Assembly: GCF_003337415.1 (NCBI RefSeq)
Contig: NZ_QPJT01000020.1
Span: forward strand, 22,456 to 86,455
Direction of reading: 5' to 3'
Origin: Anaerobacterium chartisolvens
Lineage (GTDB): Bacteria > Bacillota > Clostridia > Acetivibrionales > DSM-27016
DNA: 64,000 nucleotides
Shown: in pieces, positions 54,717 through 64,000 of the stretch
Position numbering within the stretch: position 1 is the first letter of the stretch
Layout of the letters: each line of letters opens with the position of its first letter
Translations under genes and position numbers: made by a program
Notes under the pieces: generated by a model
Told to the model about the DNA's origin: nothing
The model's input: only the letters and a program-made list of their open reading frames with translations
Databases searched by the model: none

Positions 54717-55085
54717 TTAAAATTCTAATCCGGCTTCTCTTGCAGCTTCTGCAAGCTCTTTCACTCTGCCGTGATATATATATCCGCCTCTGTCATATAC
54801 AATTTTCTTTATTCCTTTATCCAGAGCCTTTTGGGCAACAAGCTTTCCTACCTCTTTTGCCGCCTCCTTGTTTCCTCCATACGTCAATTTTCCCTTTAAT
54901 GCGGGATCAATAGTTGAAGCTGAAACAAGAGTAGTCCCTGTTGTATCATCAATAATTTGTGCATACATATGATTCAAGCTCCTGAAAACATTTAATCTCG
55001 GACGCTCGGCAGTTCCGCTCAGCTTTTTGCGTACCCTGGCATGTTTTCTCAGTCTTGCCTCGTTTGAATTTGGCTTGTTAATCAT
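54717..55085 (-). CDS. rplR: 50S ribosomal protein L18
   Basis: 122 residues ([63 protein letters not shown]). Binds 5S rRNA, which is itself encoded at the right end of this window. Confidence 0.98.
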   Translation of the reverse strand: MINKPNSNEARLRKHARVRKKLSGTAERPRLNVFRSLNHMYAQIIDDTTGTTLVSASTIDPALKGKLTYGGNKEAAKEVGKLVAQKALDKGIKKIVYDRGGYIYHGRVKELAEAAREAGLEF

Positions 55086-55101
55086 TTATTCTCACTCCCT
55101 C

Positions 55102-55653
55102 CTACTTCTTGCCTTTGCCGCCTGTCTTACCTTCCTTGCGCCTGATTACCTCAGTCTCATACTTAATACCCTTGCCCTTGTATACCTCAGGCTCACGCTT
55201 GCCTCTTATTTTAGCCGCAAGCTCGCCTACAGCCTGCTTGTCAATTCCCTTTACGATGATTTTGTTTTGAGCAGGAACCTCAATGGTAATGTCTGCGGGC
55301 TCTTCCATTTCTACAGGGTGCGAGTATCCAAGTGTAAGGACAAGCTTCTTACCCTGCTTGGCAGCTCTATATCCAACACCGTTAATATCAAGTGCCTTCT
55401 GGAAGCCATCAGTAACTCCTACAACCATATTGTTTACAAGAGTCCTTGTCAAACCATGCAAAGACTTATGCATCTTCTCCTCCGAAGGCCTTTGAACGGT
55501 TATATTTCCATTTTCCAATGTTATTATCATATCCTTATGAAGCTGTTTTGTCAAAGTGCCTTTAGGCCCTTTTACAGCTACCAGATTGGATTGATCTATT
55601 TTTACATCTACTCCCTTGGGAACAGGTATAGGCATTTTACCTATTCTAGACAT
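55102..55653 (-). CDS. rplF: 50S ribosomal protein L6
   Basis: 183 residues ([58 protein letters not shown]). Normal length; 107 nt after rpsH. Confidence 0.98.
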   Translation of the reverse strand: MSRIGKMPIPVPKGVDVKIDQSNLVAVKGPKGTLTKQLHKDMIITLENGNITVQRPSEEKMHKSLHGLTRTLVNNMVVGVTDGFQKALDINGVGYRAAKQGKKLVLTLGYSHPVEMEEPADITIEVPAQNKIIVKGIDKQAVGELAAKIRGKREPEVYKGKGIKYETEVIRRKEGKTGGKGKK

Positions 55654-55760
55654 TTTGTAATCCTCCAGTTCTTCAAATTATGAGCAGTCTGTCTTAAAGG
55701 CCGCCCTTTTCAGAAGCATATATTAATTTTGTAATTTAATCTCGTTAAAACCTTGATTTA

Positions 55761-56159
55761 TTACCAGACGAAAGCGAGCACTTCTCCGCCCACACCTTCG
55801 CATCTGGCCTTTTTATCTGTCATAACTCCCTTTGAAGTGGATATAACCGCTATACCCAATCCTCCGAGAACCTTAGGGATCTCATCCTTGCCGGTATACA
55901 CTCTTAATCCGGGCTTACTGATTCTCTTAATGCCCGTTATTACATTCTGCTTACCTGCCGTATATTTCAAGTTTACTCTTATTATTCCCTGCTTACCGTC
56001 CTTAATTTCTTCTATGCCTCTTATATATCCTTCTTCTAATAAAATATTTGCGACTGACCTCTTCATATTAGAAGCTGGTATATCTACAGATTCGTGTTTT
56101 GCAGAACTAGCATTTCTTATTCTGGTCAACATATCAGCTATTGCATCTGTGATTTGCAT
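55761..56159 (-). CDS. rpsH: 30S ribosomal protein S8
   Basis: 132 residues ([64 protein letters not shown]). Normal length; binds central 16S rRNA. Confidence 0.98.
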   Translation of the reverse strand: MQITDAIADMLTRIRNASSAKHESVDIPASNMKRSVANILLEEGYIRGIEEIKDGKQGIIRVNLKYTAGKQNVITGIKRISKPGLRVYTGKDEIPKVLGGLGIAVISTSKGVMTDKKARCEGVGGEVLAFVW

Positions 56160-56187
56160 ATGTCTAACCTCCTTCCAGTAAATTCTA

Positions 56188-56373
56188 TTACCAACTTGCT
56201 TTCTTTACGCCAGGTATCTGGCCTTTATAAGCCAATTCCCTAAAGCACAAACGGCATATCCCGAACTTTCTGATATAAGCATGGGGCCTGCCACACAGCT
56301 TGCACCTGTTATATGCTCTGGTGGTGAACTTTGGCTGTCTTTTCTGTTTTAAAATCATTGCTTTCTTCGCCAC
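56188..56373 (-). CDS. rpsN: 30S ribosomal protein S14, zinc type
   Basis: 61 residues with the short zinc-binding S14 form: [21 protein letters not shown] gives the four Cys. It lies between rplE and rpsH as usual. Confidence 0.97.
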   Translation of the reverse strand: MAKKAMILKQKRQPKFTTRAYNRCKLCGRPHAYIRKFGICRLCFRELAYKGQIPGVKKASW

Positions 56374-56387
56374 GGATAAATCCCTCC

Positions 56388-56930
56388 TTAACTCCGGCTA
56401 AACGGCATACCGAGAAGCTTTAGAAGCTCTTTCGCTTCTTCGTCTGTTTTTGCTGTTGTAACAAATATAATATCCATTCCTCTTACTTTGTCTACCTTAT
56501 CATATTCTATTTCAGGAAAAATAACCTGCTCTTTTATTCCTAAAGAATAGTTGCCTCTTCCATCAAAAGAATTATTTGAAACCCCTCTGAAGTCTCTAAC
56601 CTTGGGCAATGCAATATTAAAAAATTTGTCTACAAACTCGTACATTCTTTCTCCGCGCAGAGTAACCTTGCATCCTATGTTCATTCCCTGCCTGAGCTTA
56701 AACGCTGCCACAGACTTTTTAGCCTTTGTTACTATAGGCTTTTGCCCTGTTATTGAAGTAAGATCACTAACTGCCGAATCCATAGCCTTGGGGTTTTCTT
56801 TTACTTCCCCTACACCCATATTGATAACTACCTTTTCCAATTTGGGAACCTGCATGGTGCTTGTATATTTAAACTTGGCCTTTAATGCCTCTATGACCTC
56901 ACTTGTGTATCTGTCTTTCAATCTAGCCAT
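56388..56930 (-). CDS. rplE: 50S ribosomal protein L5
   Basis: 180 residues ([61 protein letters not shown]). Binds 5S rRNA. Normal length. Confidence 0.98.
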   Translation of the reverse strand: MARLKDRYTSEVIEALKAKFKYTSTMQVPKLEKVVINMGVGEVKENPKAMDSAVSDLTSITGQKPIVTKAKKSVAAFKLRQGMNIGCKVTLRGERMYEFVDKFFNIALPKVRDFRGVSNNSFDGRGNYSLGIKEQVIFPEIEYDKVDKVRGMDIIFVTTAKTDEEAKELLKLLGMPFSRS

Positions 56931-56961
56931 CTTAAAAAGCTACCTCCTTTCAAAAAGAGTC

Positions 56962-57312
56962 CTATTTATCATCTTTCGCTTCCTTGATAATGTCAATAAC
57001 TTCGTTGCACTTCTTGCATATCCTTGCTTTCTGCCCATTATCAAGTACTCTCTTTCCTATCTTTGCAGGCGTTCCGCACCTTTCGCAAACAAACATAACC
57101 TTTGCGCTGTTTATAGGCGACTCCTGATGAATTATTCCTCCCTGCTGATATCTGTTTCTGGGCTTAACATGCTTTGTAGACATATTTACGCCTTCTATCA
57201 AAACCATTGATTCATCAGTAATAACTTTTAGTACCTTTCCTTTTTTTCCTTTGTCTTTACCGGAAAGGACATAAACCATATCACCCTTTTTAACGTGAAC
57301 CTTATTAGCCAC
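56962..57312 (-). CDS. rplX: 50S ribosomal protein L24
   Basis: 116 residues with the KOW start (VHVKKGDMVYVLSGKDKGKKGKVLKV) and a C-terminal CERC...CKKC pair (VCERCGTPAKIG and ARICKKCNEVID) that may bind zinc. The final 25 residues or so extend past the usual bacterial end and include an acidic/basic tail. Confidence 0.97.
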   Translation of the reverse strand: MANKVHVKKGDMVYVLSGKDKGKKGKVLKVITDESMVLIEGVNMSTKHVKPRNRYQQGGIIHQESPINSAKVMFVCERCGTPAKIGKRVLDNGQKARICKKCNEVIDIIKEAKDDK

Positions 57313-57346
57313 TTAAGCCACTCCTTTCTTTATGAAGACCCTTTCC

Positions 57347-57715
57347 CTATAACACTTCCGGCGCAAGAGACAGTATCTTCATAAATTCCTTATCTCTCAA
57401 TTCTCTGGCAACAGGCCCGAAAATACGTGTGCCTCTGGGATTATTGTCTTCCTTTATTATAACTGCCGCATTTTCATCAAACTTTATATATGAACCGTCT
57501 TGACGTCTGACACCCTTTCTGGTTCTTACAATAACACATTTCACTACGTCACCTTTTTTTACAACACCACCGGGTGTTGCATTTTTGACCGAAGCAACAA
57601 TTATGTCGCCTATGTTTGCATATTTTCTCCACGAGCCTCCAAGAACCTTTATACACATTATTTCCTTAGCTCCTGTGTTATCTGCAACCTTAAGCCTTGA
57701 CTGCACTTGAATCAT
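57347..57715 (-). CDS. rplN: 50S ribosomal protein L14
   Basis: 122 residues from ATG 57715 (AGGAGG seven bases upstream). [44 protein letters not shown]. Normal length. Confidence 0.98.
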   Translation of the reverse strand: MIQVQSRLKVADNTGAKEIMCIKVLGGSWRKYANIGDIIVASVKNATPGGVVKKGDVVKCVIVRTRKGVRRQDGSYIKFDENAAVIIKEDNNPRGTRIFGPVARELRDKEFMKILSLAPEVL

Positions 57716-57749
57716 GTCCAAACCTCCTTTCGATTATTACCTCTTAAGG

Positions 57750-58007
57750 TTATTGCACCTTTTCAACAACTTCAACTAGTCTCCATCTCTTTTCTTTACT
57801 TAAGGGACGAGTCTCCATAACTTTAACCTTATCGCCTATCTGGCACTCATTATTCTCATCATGTGCTTTCAGCTTATATGTCCTTTTAACAATCTTACCG
57901 TACAAAGGATGCTTAACGCTGTTTTCTATGGCAACAACAATTGTTTTATCCATTTTATTGCTTACAACCTTGCCAACTCTTGTTTTACGCAAATTTCTCT
58001 GTTCCAT
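57750..58007 (-). CDS. rpsQ: 30S ribosomal protein S17
   Basis: 85 residues ([45 protein letters not shown]). Normal length. Confidence 0.98.
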   Translation of the reverse strand: MEQRNLRKTRVGKVVSNKMDKTIVVAIENSVKHPLYGKIVKRTYKLKAHDENNECQIGDKVKVMETRPLSKEKRWRLVEVVEKVQ

Positions 58008-58038
58008 TTAAGATTACCTCCTTCCAGGCTGACTAACC

Positions 58039-58236
58039 TTAAGTCCCCTTCAATTCCCTTTCCTTCATTATGGTCCTTACGCGGGCAATTGATTTCTTTA
58101 CATCCTTTAGCTTCATGGGGTTTTCAAGCTGGTTTGTAGCAAGCTGAAATCTTAACTTAAAAAGCTCAGATTTTAATTCACCTAACTCCTTTTGCAATTC
58201 ACTCTGTGATTTTTCTCTGATTTCACTAGCTTTCAT
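58039..58236 (-). CDS. rpmC: 50S ribosomal protein L29
   Basis: 65 residues from ATG 58236, which overlaps the rplP stop by 11 nt. [56 protein letters not shown]. It lies near the peptide exit tunnel. Confidence 0.97.
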   Translation of the reverse strand: MKASEIREKSQSELQKELGELKSELFKLRFQLATNQLENPMKLKDVKKSIARVRTIMKERELKGT

Positions 58237-58663
58237 TTGCTTCACCACCCATTTCCTGATCGCGAGTTACAAATTTACATTTAACAGGAAGCTTATGCAT
58301 AGCAAGCCTTAACGCTTCTCTGGCTGTTTCTTCAGGAACACCCGCAATTTCAAATAATATTCTACCTGGTTTCACTACAGCTACCCAATACTCCGGAGAC
58401 CCCTTTCCGCTACCCATACGGGTTTCAGCAGGTTTTTTCGTTACCGGCTTATCAGGAAATATTTTTATCCAAACCTTACCGCCTCTTTTGATAAAACGTG
58501 TCATAGCTATTCTGGCAGCCTCAATTTGATTGCTTGTTATCCAAGCGGGTTCAGTGGCCTGCAAACCGAACTCTCCGTTTACGACAACATTTCCCCTTGT
58601 CGCAACACCTCTCATTCTGCCCCTCTGAACCTTCCTGCGCTTTACTCTTTTAGGCATCAACAT
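58226..58663 (-). CDS. rplP: 50S ribosomal protein L16
   Basis: 145 residues ([60 protein letters not shown]). It begins in a TAATG overlap with the rpsC stop, with GGAGGAG seven bases upstream. Confidence 0.98.
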   Translation of the reverse strand: MLMPKRVKRRKVQRGRMRGVATRGNVVVNGEFGLQATEPAWITSNQIEAARIAMTRFIKRGGKVWIKIFPDKPVTKKPAETRMGSGKGSPEYWVAVVKPGRILFEIAGVPEETAREALRLAMHKLPVKCKFVTRDQEMGGEANES

Positions 58664-59331
58664 TATGCTTCTCCTCCTTCCGCTCTTTTTTGCTTCTTAA
58701 CAGCCGGAAGAACTTCTCCTTTATAAATCCACACCTTTACACCTATTTTACCATAGGTAGTATCAGCTTCTGCAAAACCATAATCTATGTCAGCTCTCAA
58801 TGTCTGCAAAGGAATAGTTCCTTCATGATAGTGCTCTGTCCTTGCAATCTCAGCACCTCCCAAACGGCCTGAAACACAAGTCTTTATACCCTTTGCTCCA
58901 AGCTTCATTGCCCTGGTCATGGACTGCTTCATTGCCCTTCTGAATGATATCCTTTTTTCAAGCTGCGACGCTATGTTCTCAGCAACCAACTGGGCTTCCA
59001 CCTCAGGCGATTTTATTTCAGTAATATTAATGAGAACACCCTTTTGAGTCATTTTTTCAAGCGCTTTTCTTATTTCCTCAATGCCCGTGCCGCCCTTGCC
59101 TATTACTAATCCCGGCTTTGCGGTATTGATATTAACCTTTACCTTATTTGCAGCTCTTTCTATTTCAATTCTGGATATCCCTGAAATATAAAGCTTTTTC
59201 TTTATATATTTTCTTATTTTAACGTCTTCCACCAGCAGTTCGCTAAAATTTTTATCATTGGCATACCATTTGGTATCCCAATCCTTAATTATGCCTATCC
59301 TTAACCCATGCGGATTTACTTTTTGGCCCAT
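58663..59331 (-). CDS. rpsC: 30S ribosomal protein S3
   Basis: 222 residues ([26 protein letters not shown] segment [72 protein letters not shown]). Normal length; part of the mRNA entry site. Confidence 0.98.
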   Translation of the reverse strand: MGQKVNPHGLRIGIIKDWDTKWYANDKNFSELLVEDVKIRKYIKKKLYISGISRIEIERAANKVKVNINTAKPGLVIGKGGTGIEEIRKALEKMTQKGVLINITEIKSPEVEAQLVAENIASQLEKRISFRRAMKQSMTRAMKLGAKGIKTCVSGRLGGAEIARTEHYHEGTIPLQTLRADIDYGFAEADTTYGKIGVKVWIYKGEVLPAVKKQKRAEGGEA

Positions 59332-59350
59332 TGCTCAACCTCCTTTTCTT

Positions 59351-59827
59351 TTACTTTTTTTCCTTTAGCACCAGTGTAATATGGCTGGTTCTTTTTCTTA
59401 TCCTGTTAGCCCTTCCCTGTGCTCTGGGCATTATTCTTTTTAACGTAGGCCCTTGATTGGCATAAGCCTCCGATACATAAAGCACATCTCTGTCCAGTCC
59501 GTTATTGTTTAAGGCATTGGATTCAGCGGATTTCAGAAGCTTGTACAAAATCTCTGAAGCAGCTTTAGGAGTATGCTTTACTATTCCGTATGCCTCCTCA
59601 AGATTCTTGCCCTTTATCAAATCCATAACGATTTTTACTTTCCTTGATGAAATACGTGCATATTTAAGTATTGCCTTACCTTCATCTTTTCCAATACCCA
59701 GCGCTTTTTTCTCCTTCTTTGTGAGCAAAGCCGGCTTGTTGTATCTTCTATGTTCAGAGTTATATGCCTCTAATATTTTATCCTTGTTTTTAAGAAGCTC
59801 TTCTTTAGATAAAACCTTCTTTTCCAA
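59351..59827 (-). CDS. rplV: 50S ribosomal protein L22 with N-terminal extension
   Basis: 158 residues. The core from about residue 48 is standard L22 (AILKYARISSRKVKIVMDLIKGKNLEEAYGIVKHTPKAASEILYKLLKSAESNA, ending RKRTSHITLVLKEKK). About 45 lysine-rich residues precede it (KEELLKNKDKILEAYNSEHRRYNKPALLTKKEKKALG), beyond the usual 110-115. The only good ribosome site is before ATG 59827, so the extension is real. Confidence 0.96.
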   Translation of the reverse strand: MEKKVLSKEELLKNKDKILEAYNSEHRRYNKPALLTKKEKKALGIGKDEGKAILKYARISSRKVKIVMDLIKGKNLEEAYGIVKHTPKAASEILYKLLKSAESNALNNNGLDRDVLYVSEAYANQGPTLKRIMPRAQGRANRIRKRTSHITLVLKEKK

Positions 59828-59919
59828 ATGGATTTCCTCCTTTCATTGCCCTCATCTCTGTTATGACAGCTTACTGTACAGTTGTCGCAACCACAAATAA
59901 GCTCTTTTGCAGGCATTTG

Positions 59920-60204
59920 TTATTTTAACGCAGATGACCTTTCGGTGTGGTGTCCATGTCCCTTAAATGTTCTTGTAGGAGCAAACTCACCAAGCTTATG
60001 CCCAACCATGTCCTCCGTCATGTAAACAGGTACATGCTTTTTTCCGTCATAAACCGCAAGTGTATGTCCAACCATCTGCGGAAAAATTGTTGACGATCTG
60101 GACCAGGTCTTTAAAACCTTTTTTTCATTTGTCTTATTCATATCTTCTATTTTTTTAAGAAGACGCGGATCCACATAAGGACCTTTTTTTACCGATCTGC
60201 TCAT
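59920..60204 (-). CDS. rpsS: 30S ribosomal protein S19
   Basis: 94 residues from ATG 60204 (AGGAGG upstream). [69 protein letters not shown]. Normal length. Confidence 0.98.
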   Translation of the reverse strand: MSRSVKKGPYVDPRLLKKIEDMNKTNEKKVLKTWSRSSTIFPQMVGHTLAVYDGKKHVPVYMTEDMVGHKLGEFAPTRTFKGHGHHTERSSALK

Positions 60205-60242
60205 TATTCCTAATCCTCCTTTCGCCATAACCAAGACAGGTA

Positions 60243-61076
60243 CTATTTCTGATTCCTTCTCTTGACTATAAACTTATCCGATTTATTCTTCTTCTTCCTT
60301 GTCTTATAACCCAATGTAGGCATACCCCATGGAGTAACAGGACTTGGCCTTCCTATAGGGGATTTACCCTCACCGCCTCCATGCGGATGATCAACCGGAT
60401 TCATAACAACACCACGCACAGTCGGCCTTACACCCATCCATCTCTTTCTGCCGGCCTTACCTATAGAAATATTTTCATGATCCACATTGCTTACCTGGCC
60501 TATAGAAGCCTTGCAGTTTACTCTGAACAGCCTTACCTCTCCGGAAGGAAGTCTTATATGCGCATAATCTCCTTCTTTAGCCATCAACTGAGCGGAATTT
60601 CCTGCGGATCTAACTATCTGCGCGCCCTTACCCGGCTTTAACTCAATATTGTGGATGGTAGTACCAACAGGTATATGCATAAGCTGGAGCGTATTTCCCG
60701 GCTTGATATCGGCATTTTCTCCCGACTCAACTATGTCCCCCACCTTAAGATTTACAGGAGCCAGAATATATCTTTTTTCTCCGTCTACATACTGGAGAAG
60801 TGCAATGTTTGCAGTCCTGTTAGGATCATATTCTATGGCAACAACCTTTGATTTAATACCATCCTTGTCTCTCTTAAAATCTATTATTCTATATTTCTGC
60901 TTTGCACCGCCGCCCTGATGACGGACAGTTATCCTGCCGTATGAATTTCTTCCTCCCTTTTTCTTTAAAGGCTGCAGCAATGACTTCTCAGGCTCTTTTT
61001 TCGTTATATCCTCAAAAGTCGAAACTGTCATAAACCTTCTTGAGGGAGTAGTAGGGTTATACTTTTTAATTCCCAT
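60243..61076 (-). CDS. rplB: 50S ribosomal protein L2
   Basis: 277 residues from ATG 61076 (AAGGAGTGAGAGG upstream). [79 protein letters not shown] with the conserved His of the peptidyl-transferase region. Confidence 0.98.
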   Translation of the reverse strand: MGIKKYNPTTPSRRFMTVSTFEDITKKEPEKSLLQPLKKKGGRNSYGRITVRHQGGGAKQKYRIIDFKRDKDGIKSKVVAIEYDPNRTANIALLQYVDGEKRYILAPVNLKVGDIVESGENADIKPGNTLQLMHIPVGTTIHNIELKPGKGAQIVRSAGNSAQLMAKEGDYAHIRLPSGEVRLFRVNCKASIGQVSNVDHENISIGKAGRKRWMGVRPTVRGVVMNPVDHPHGGGEGKSPIGRPSPVTPWGMPTLGYKTRKKKNKSDKFIVKRRNQK

Positions 61077-61127
61077 TTTCCTCTCACTCCTTTTCCAATA
61101 TATAGGGGTCATTCTTCACAGATTTGC

Positions 61128-61481
61128 CTACTGTGCAACACCGAACTCCTCTATACTTGTCTTGTATTTCTTATTATTGATCACTTCTTTTCCGCCTTTT
61201 GTCAGATATGCTGCCGGCTTTGGATCTGTATCTATCTTAACTATAGCTTTTTTCCAATCTGGCCTGGGTCCCTGATGAACACCCATTCTCTTTATTTTTC
61301 CATCATAATTTATTGTGTTCACTTGAATAACCTTTACCTGAAACAGCTTCTCTACAGCCATCTTTACTTCTGTCTTTGTGGCTTTGGAATCCACTATAAA
61401 AGTGTACTTGCCTTCGGCAATCTGGCCATTGCTCTTTTCAGTAACATATGGCTTTCTAATAATATCCTCAGGAGCTCTCAT
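61128..61481 (-). CDS. rplW: 50S ribosomal protein L23
   Basis: 117 residues (EDIIRKPYVTEKSNGQIAEGKYTFIVDSKATKTEVKMAVEKLFQVKVIQVNTINYDGK). A C-terminal stretch of about 20 residues exceeds the usual length. Its ATG overlaps the rplD stop (TAATG). Confidence 0.97.
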   Translation of the reverse strand: MRAPEDIIRKPYVTEKSNGQIAEGKYTFIVDSKATKTEVKMAVEKLFQVKVIQVNTINYDGKIKRMGVHQGPRPDWKKAIVKIDTDPKPAAYLTKGGKEVINNKKYKTSIEEFGVAQ

Positions 61482-62104
61482 TATGCGTACACCTCCTCTA
61501 TCTTCGCAACAGCATCCTTAGTAACGACAAGCTTCTCATACTTCAAAATGTCAAAAACATTTATGGTATTTACGAGAGCAGTTTTTACACCGGGAATATT
61601 TCTTGCAGACTTCTGAATTATATCGCTTTTTTCAGATGTCACAATCAAAACACTGTCGTCAAGCTTCAGGTTTTTAAGAACGCCTGCCATCTCCTTGGTC
61701 TTTATAGCCTCAAAACCGAGCTTATCCAGCACCAAAACATCGCTGTCGTTTACCTTGGAGGTTAAAGCTGATTTTAATGCCAGCCTCTTCAGCTTTTTAG
61801 GCAGTGTATAAGAATAGCTCCGCGGCTTAGGCCCTAAAACTATTCCGCCCTTTATCCACTGTGCCGAACGTGTGCTTCCCTGTCTCGCCCTGCCCGTACC
61901 CTTTTGTCTCCACGGCTTTTTACCGCCGCCTCTTACTTCGCTCTTGGTTTTTGTAGACTGGGTACCCTGTCTTCTATTTGCAAGCTGATTTATTACTACA
62001 GTATGCATGGCATTAGGCTTTACCTCTATGCCAAAAATGCCTTCGCTTAAATCAACATCCCCTACTACTTCGCCTTTCATATTATATAAATCTAATTTTG
62101 GCAT
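61481..62104 (-). CDS. rplD: 50S ribosomal protein L4
   Basis: 207 residues from ATG 62104 (GGGAGG seven bases upstream). PKLDLYNMKGEVVGDVDLSEGIFG; RGGGKKPWRQKGTGRARQGSTRSAQWIKGGIVLGPKPRSYSYTLPKK. In Escherichia coli L4 regulates its own S10 operon through the leader; here a structured leader exists upstream of rpsJ but a role for L4 is not shown. Confidence 0.98.
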   Translation of the reverse strand: MPKLDLYNMKGEVVGDVDLSEGIFGIEVKPNAMHTVVINQLANRRQGTQSTKTKSEVRGGGKKPWRQKGTGRARQGSTRSAQWIKGGIVLGPKPRSYSYTLPKKLKRLALKSALTSKVNDSDVLVLDKLGFEAIKTKEMAGVLKNLKLDDSVLIVTSEKSDIIQKSARNIPGVKTALVNTINVFDILKYEKLVVTKDAVAKIEEVYA

Positions 62105-62128
62105 TTCATTTCCTCCCTTCATCAGAAT

Positions 62129-62767
62129 TTACTTTCCGGACTTAACAGTGCTCTTTATCACCAGCAATGCGCCCTTAGGTCCCGGAACCCCGCCTTTAAT
62201 AAGTAAGAGCTTTCTCTCAGAATCCACTTTTACAACATCAAGATTCTGAACAGTTACTTTATCAACACCCATATGTCCAGGCAGCTTTTTGCCTTTAAAT
62301 ACCCTGGCAGGATTTGTGTTGGCACTCATGGAACCTACTCTTCTATGGTACATGGAGCCATGTGTTTCTTTACCGCCCTTTTGTCCATATCTCTTAATGG
62401 TACCCTGAAAGCCTTTTCCTTTGGAGATACCGCTTACGTCAATCTTATCTCCCTCTTGAAACATATCCTCAACTTTTATTTCCTGTCCAACCTCAAATAC
62501 TTCACTGGCTTCAACTCTGAATTCCCTTAAATATTTTCTTGGTGACACCTTTACTTTTGAAAACAACCCTTTCTCAGGTTTATTCAATTTTCTCTCAGGC
62601 ACTTCCTTAAATCCAACCTTTACAGAGCTGTATCCGTCGGAATCCACCGTTTTTCTCTGAACCACAGTGCAAGGCCCTGCCTCAACTACAGTAACGGGTA
62701 TCACTATACCGTTTTCACCAAATATCTGCGTCATACCTATCTTAGTTCCAAGTATGAACTTGCCCAT
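62129..62767 (-). CDS. rplC: 50S ribosomal protein L3
   Basis: 212 residues from ATG 62767 (AGGAGG eight bases upstream). [80 protein letters not shown]. Normal length. Confidence 0.98.
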   Translation of the reverse strand: MGKFILGTKIGMTQIFGENGIVIPVTVVEAGPCTVVQRKTVDSDGYSSVKVGFKEVPERKLNKPEKGLFSKVKVSPRKYLREFRVEASEVFEVGQEIKVEDMFQEGDKIDVSGISKGKGFQGTIKRYGQKGGKETHGSMYHRRVGSMSANTNPARVFKGKKLPGHMGVDKVTVQNLDVVKVDSERKLLLIKGGVPGPKGALLVIKSTVKSGK

Positions 62768-62899
62768 TTCTATTTCCCTCCTCATAAGGTACGGGGACAA
62801 ACATTATCCCTTTATCATTGGTTCACAGGACTTCCCATGAACTTGAACCTCTACTTAATTACTTTAATTTTAAACTTTGCAATAGATTGTTTTACAAAA

Positions 62900-63211
62900 C
62901 TACAGCTTGATTTCAATATCCACACCCGCAGGCAGATCCAATCTCATCAAAGCATCAACAGTTTTAGGCGTAGGCAAGAGAATATCTATGAGCCTCTTGT
63001 GAGTCCTCATTTCAAATTGCTCTCTGGAATCCTTATACTTATGCGGTGCCCTCAGTATCGTTATTATCTCCTTTTCAGTAGGAAGCGGAACCGGCCCCGA
63101 AACCTTTGCCCCAGTCCTTTTGGCAGTCTCGACAATCTTTTCGGCTGATTGGTCAAGAACCTGATGATCAAAGGCTTTTAACCTAATTCTGATTTTCTGT
63201 TTGTTTGCCAT
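62900..63211 (-). CDS. rpsJ: 30S ribosomal protein S10
   Basis: 103 residues ([80 protein letters not shown]). First gene of the S10 operon, directly downstream of a long leader and an rRNA operon; the usual tuf/fusA neighbours are not seen. Confidence 0.98.
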   Translation of the reverse strand: MANKQKIRIRLKAFDHQVLDQSAEKIVETAKRTGAKVSGPVPLPTEKEIITILRAPHKYKDSREQFEMRTHKRLIDILLPTPKTVDALMRLDLPAGVDIEIKL

Positions 63212-63303
63212 ACATAAACCTCCTCGTACGTTTTAATTTTGTTACGTACAACAAGTTTAATCTGTACACTATGCCGGGTGTTTCACACTATGCTATATAA
63301 AAA

Positions 63304-63347
63304 CCCAGGTGAACATTTATAGCCTTTTGGGCAAAGCGTAACCTGGG
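63304..63347 (-). terminator. Attenuator-like terminator in the rpsJ leader
   Basis: On the minus strand CCCAGGT (from 63347) pairs with ACCTGGG (to 63304) and is followed by TTTTTATATA. It lies after the promoter and about 90 nt before rpsJ, so it must be bypassed for S10 operon expression. Confidence 0.75.
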
Positions 63348-63406
63348 CTGTACTTACTAATATAATACACACGTAAAATATATACCTGCATATTGCAAAA
63401 TGTACA

Positions 63407-63519
63407 GTGACTTGTCGCCCGGTTTCTAGAATCGGACATTCTCCACGAAAGTTCCCCACCGCTTACGAAAACTGCGTTTTCAGGATGGCAATCTCCCATT
63501 TCATCGTATGCCACGTCAC
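63407..63519 (-). ncRNA. Structured RNA at the 5' end of the S10 operon leader
   Basis: A 113-nt segment closed by GTGAC (63519-63515) and GTCAC (63411-63407). Inside are a GAAAAC-GCA-GTTTTC hairpin (63481-63467), a GGCA/TGCC stem and a GTCCG/CGGGC stem. It starts within a few bases of the predicted transcription start. A CTGTAC/GTACAG pair follows before the attenuator. It may be a ribosomal-protein-binding leader; I do not recognise it as a named family. Confidence 0.55.
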
Positions 63520-63529
63520 AACATTCAAT

Positions 63530-63558
63530 ATTCTACTATAAATATTGAATTAATGCAA
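63530..63558 (-). promoter_or_regulatory. Promoter of the S10 operon
   Basis: TTGCAT (63558-63553), 17-bp spacer, TAGAAT (63535-63530), just downstream of the 5S terminator. It predicts a leader of about 310 nt before rpsJ. Confidence 0.75.
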
Positions 63559-63576
63559 GCATTTTTTTTATAAAAA

Positions 63577-63608
63577 CAGGCCTCCGTGCTTTAATGCACG
63601 GAGGCCTG
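63577..63608 (-). terminator. Intrinsic terminator of the rRNA operon
   Basis: CAGGCCTCCGTGC (63577-63589) and GCACGGAGGCCTG (63596-63608) form a perfect 13-bp stem, followed on the minus strand by TTTTTAT. It starts eight bases after the 5S rRNA. Confidence 0.93.
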
Positions 63609-63615
63609 ATATAAA

Positions 63616-63731
63616 TCTGGCAGAGACCTGCTTTCCCGGGCCGTCACCAGCCAAGTATCATCGGCACTGAGAAGCTTAACTGCCGTGTTCGGTATGGGAA
63701 CGGGTGTGTCCTTCTCGTAATATCTACCAGA
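63616..63731 (-). rRNA. rrf: 5S ribosomal RNA
   Basis: 116 nt. On the minus strand it holds the conserved ACACCCGTTCCCAT and CCGAACACGGCAGTTAAGC segments. The ends TCTGGTAGA and CTCTGCCAGA pair as helix I. It lies after the 23S rRNA and is followed by a strong terminator. Confidence 0.96.
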
Positions 63732-63921
63732 AAATTTAATCAGCTAAAAGCAATATATGTGCTTCTTCGCCAACTATTTAACGTATTCAATTAAGGCAAC
63801 AATACCATGTACCCTCAAAACTACACAATGCAAGCATATCATACTCAATTCGCTAGAAGACTGGATTATATTCATCAGACTATGCTTTAAAGACCTTCTC
63901 TATACTACTTCCTGTTCATTT

Positions 63922-64000
63922 GGTCAAGCCCTCGACCTATTAGTACCGGTCAGCTGAGTGCATTACTGCACTTACACACCCGGCCTATCTACCATGTAGT
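63922..64000 (-). rRNA. rrl: 23S ribosomal RNA, 3' end (cut by window edge)
   Basis: The minus strand ends with GACCGGTACTAATAGGTCGA followed by GGGCTTGACC, the conserved 3' end of 23S rRNA. Only the last 79 nt are present. About 190 nt of AT-rich spacer separate it from 5S; no tRNA gene was seen in that spacer. Confidence 0.95.

Noticed and set aside
55027..55683. Plus-strand frame of 218 codons over rplF
   Set aside because: Antisense to rplF, no initiation signals.
63317..63514. Small protein of 65 codons between 5S and rpsJ
   Set aside because: No ribosome site, and the stretch overlaps stems of the leader RNA and the attenuator.
63732..63921. tRNA gene in the 23S-5S spacer
   Set aside because: No cloverleaf or TTCRANYC box was found; the spacer is plain AT-rich sequence.

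Overview
The window comes from an AT-rich, nitrogen-fixing, Gram-positive anaerobe of the Clostridia, probably of the Ruminiclostridium or Clostridium cellulolyticum type. That placement is inference from gene content. The evidence is a Clostridium pasteurianum-like nif cluster (fused nifN-nifB, split nifV, a NifD with an internal insertion, nifI1 and nifI2 between nifH and nifD), a Firmicutes-order ribosomal superoperon and Shine-Dalgarno sites of the AGGAGG type. Nearly everything is read from the minus strand.

Region 1 (1-13950) is nitrogen fixation and ammonium control. The order of transcription is nifH-nifI1-nifI2-nifD-nifK-nifE-nifNB-[2Fe-2S] ferredoxin-nifV omega-nifV alpha, with the last gene cut by the window edge. 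Upstream lie a glnK-amtB operon and a gene for an ANTAR-domain antiterminator. The leaders of nifH, glnK-amtB and the ANTAR gene each hold a sigma-A promoter, then two small hairpins, then an intrinsic terminator that overlaps the second hairpin. This is the layout expected for ANTAR-controlled antitermination, and it suggests that one RNA-binding regulator controls nitrogenase, ammonium uptake and itself. A 30-codon ORF with a strong ribosome site sits between the third terminator and the ANTAR gene.

Region 2 (13951-29500) is housekeeping. It holds aspartate kinase, homoserine dehydrogenase and an ACT regulator (threonine/methionine branch), a TM1266-like ACT protein, a Gfo/Idh/MocA oxidoreductase, an orphan histidine kinase, a glycerol-1-phosphate dehydrogenase of the AraM type, a Lon-like protease, an amidohydrolase-tsaE-tsaB-rimI operon and a chemoreceptor.

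Region 3 (29500-39640) is an accessory island. It holds a yefM-yoeB toxin-antitoxin pair with a palindromic operator, a DUF4160-DUF2442 pair, a group II intron with its maturase, and a complete type I restriction-modification operon led by a small XRE-type HTH protein.

Region 4 (39640-64000) is the translation superoperon read backwards: rpsI-rplM-truA, then an inserted ROK sugar kinase and two tandemly duplicated XRE regulators, then ecfT-ecfA2-ecfA1-rplQ-rpoA-rpsD-rpsK-rpsM-rpmJ-infA-KOW-map-adk-secY and the spc/S10 ribosomal proteins up to rpsJ. Upstream of rpsJ are an attenuator, a structured leader RNA, a promoter, a 5S rRNA and the 3' end of a 23S rRNA, so an rRNA operon abuts the S10 operon directly.
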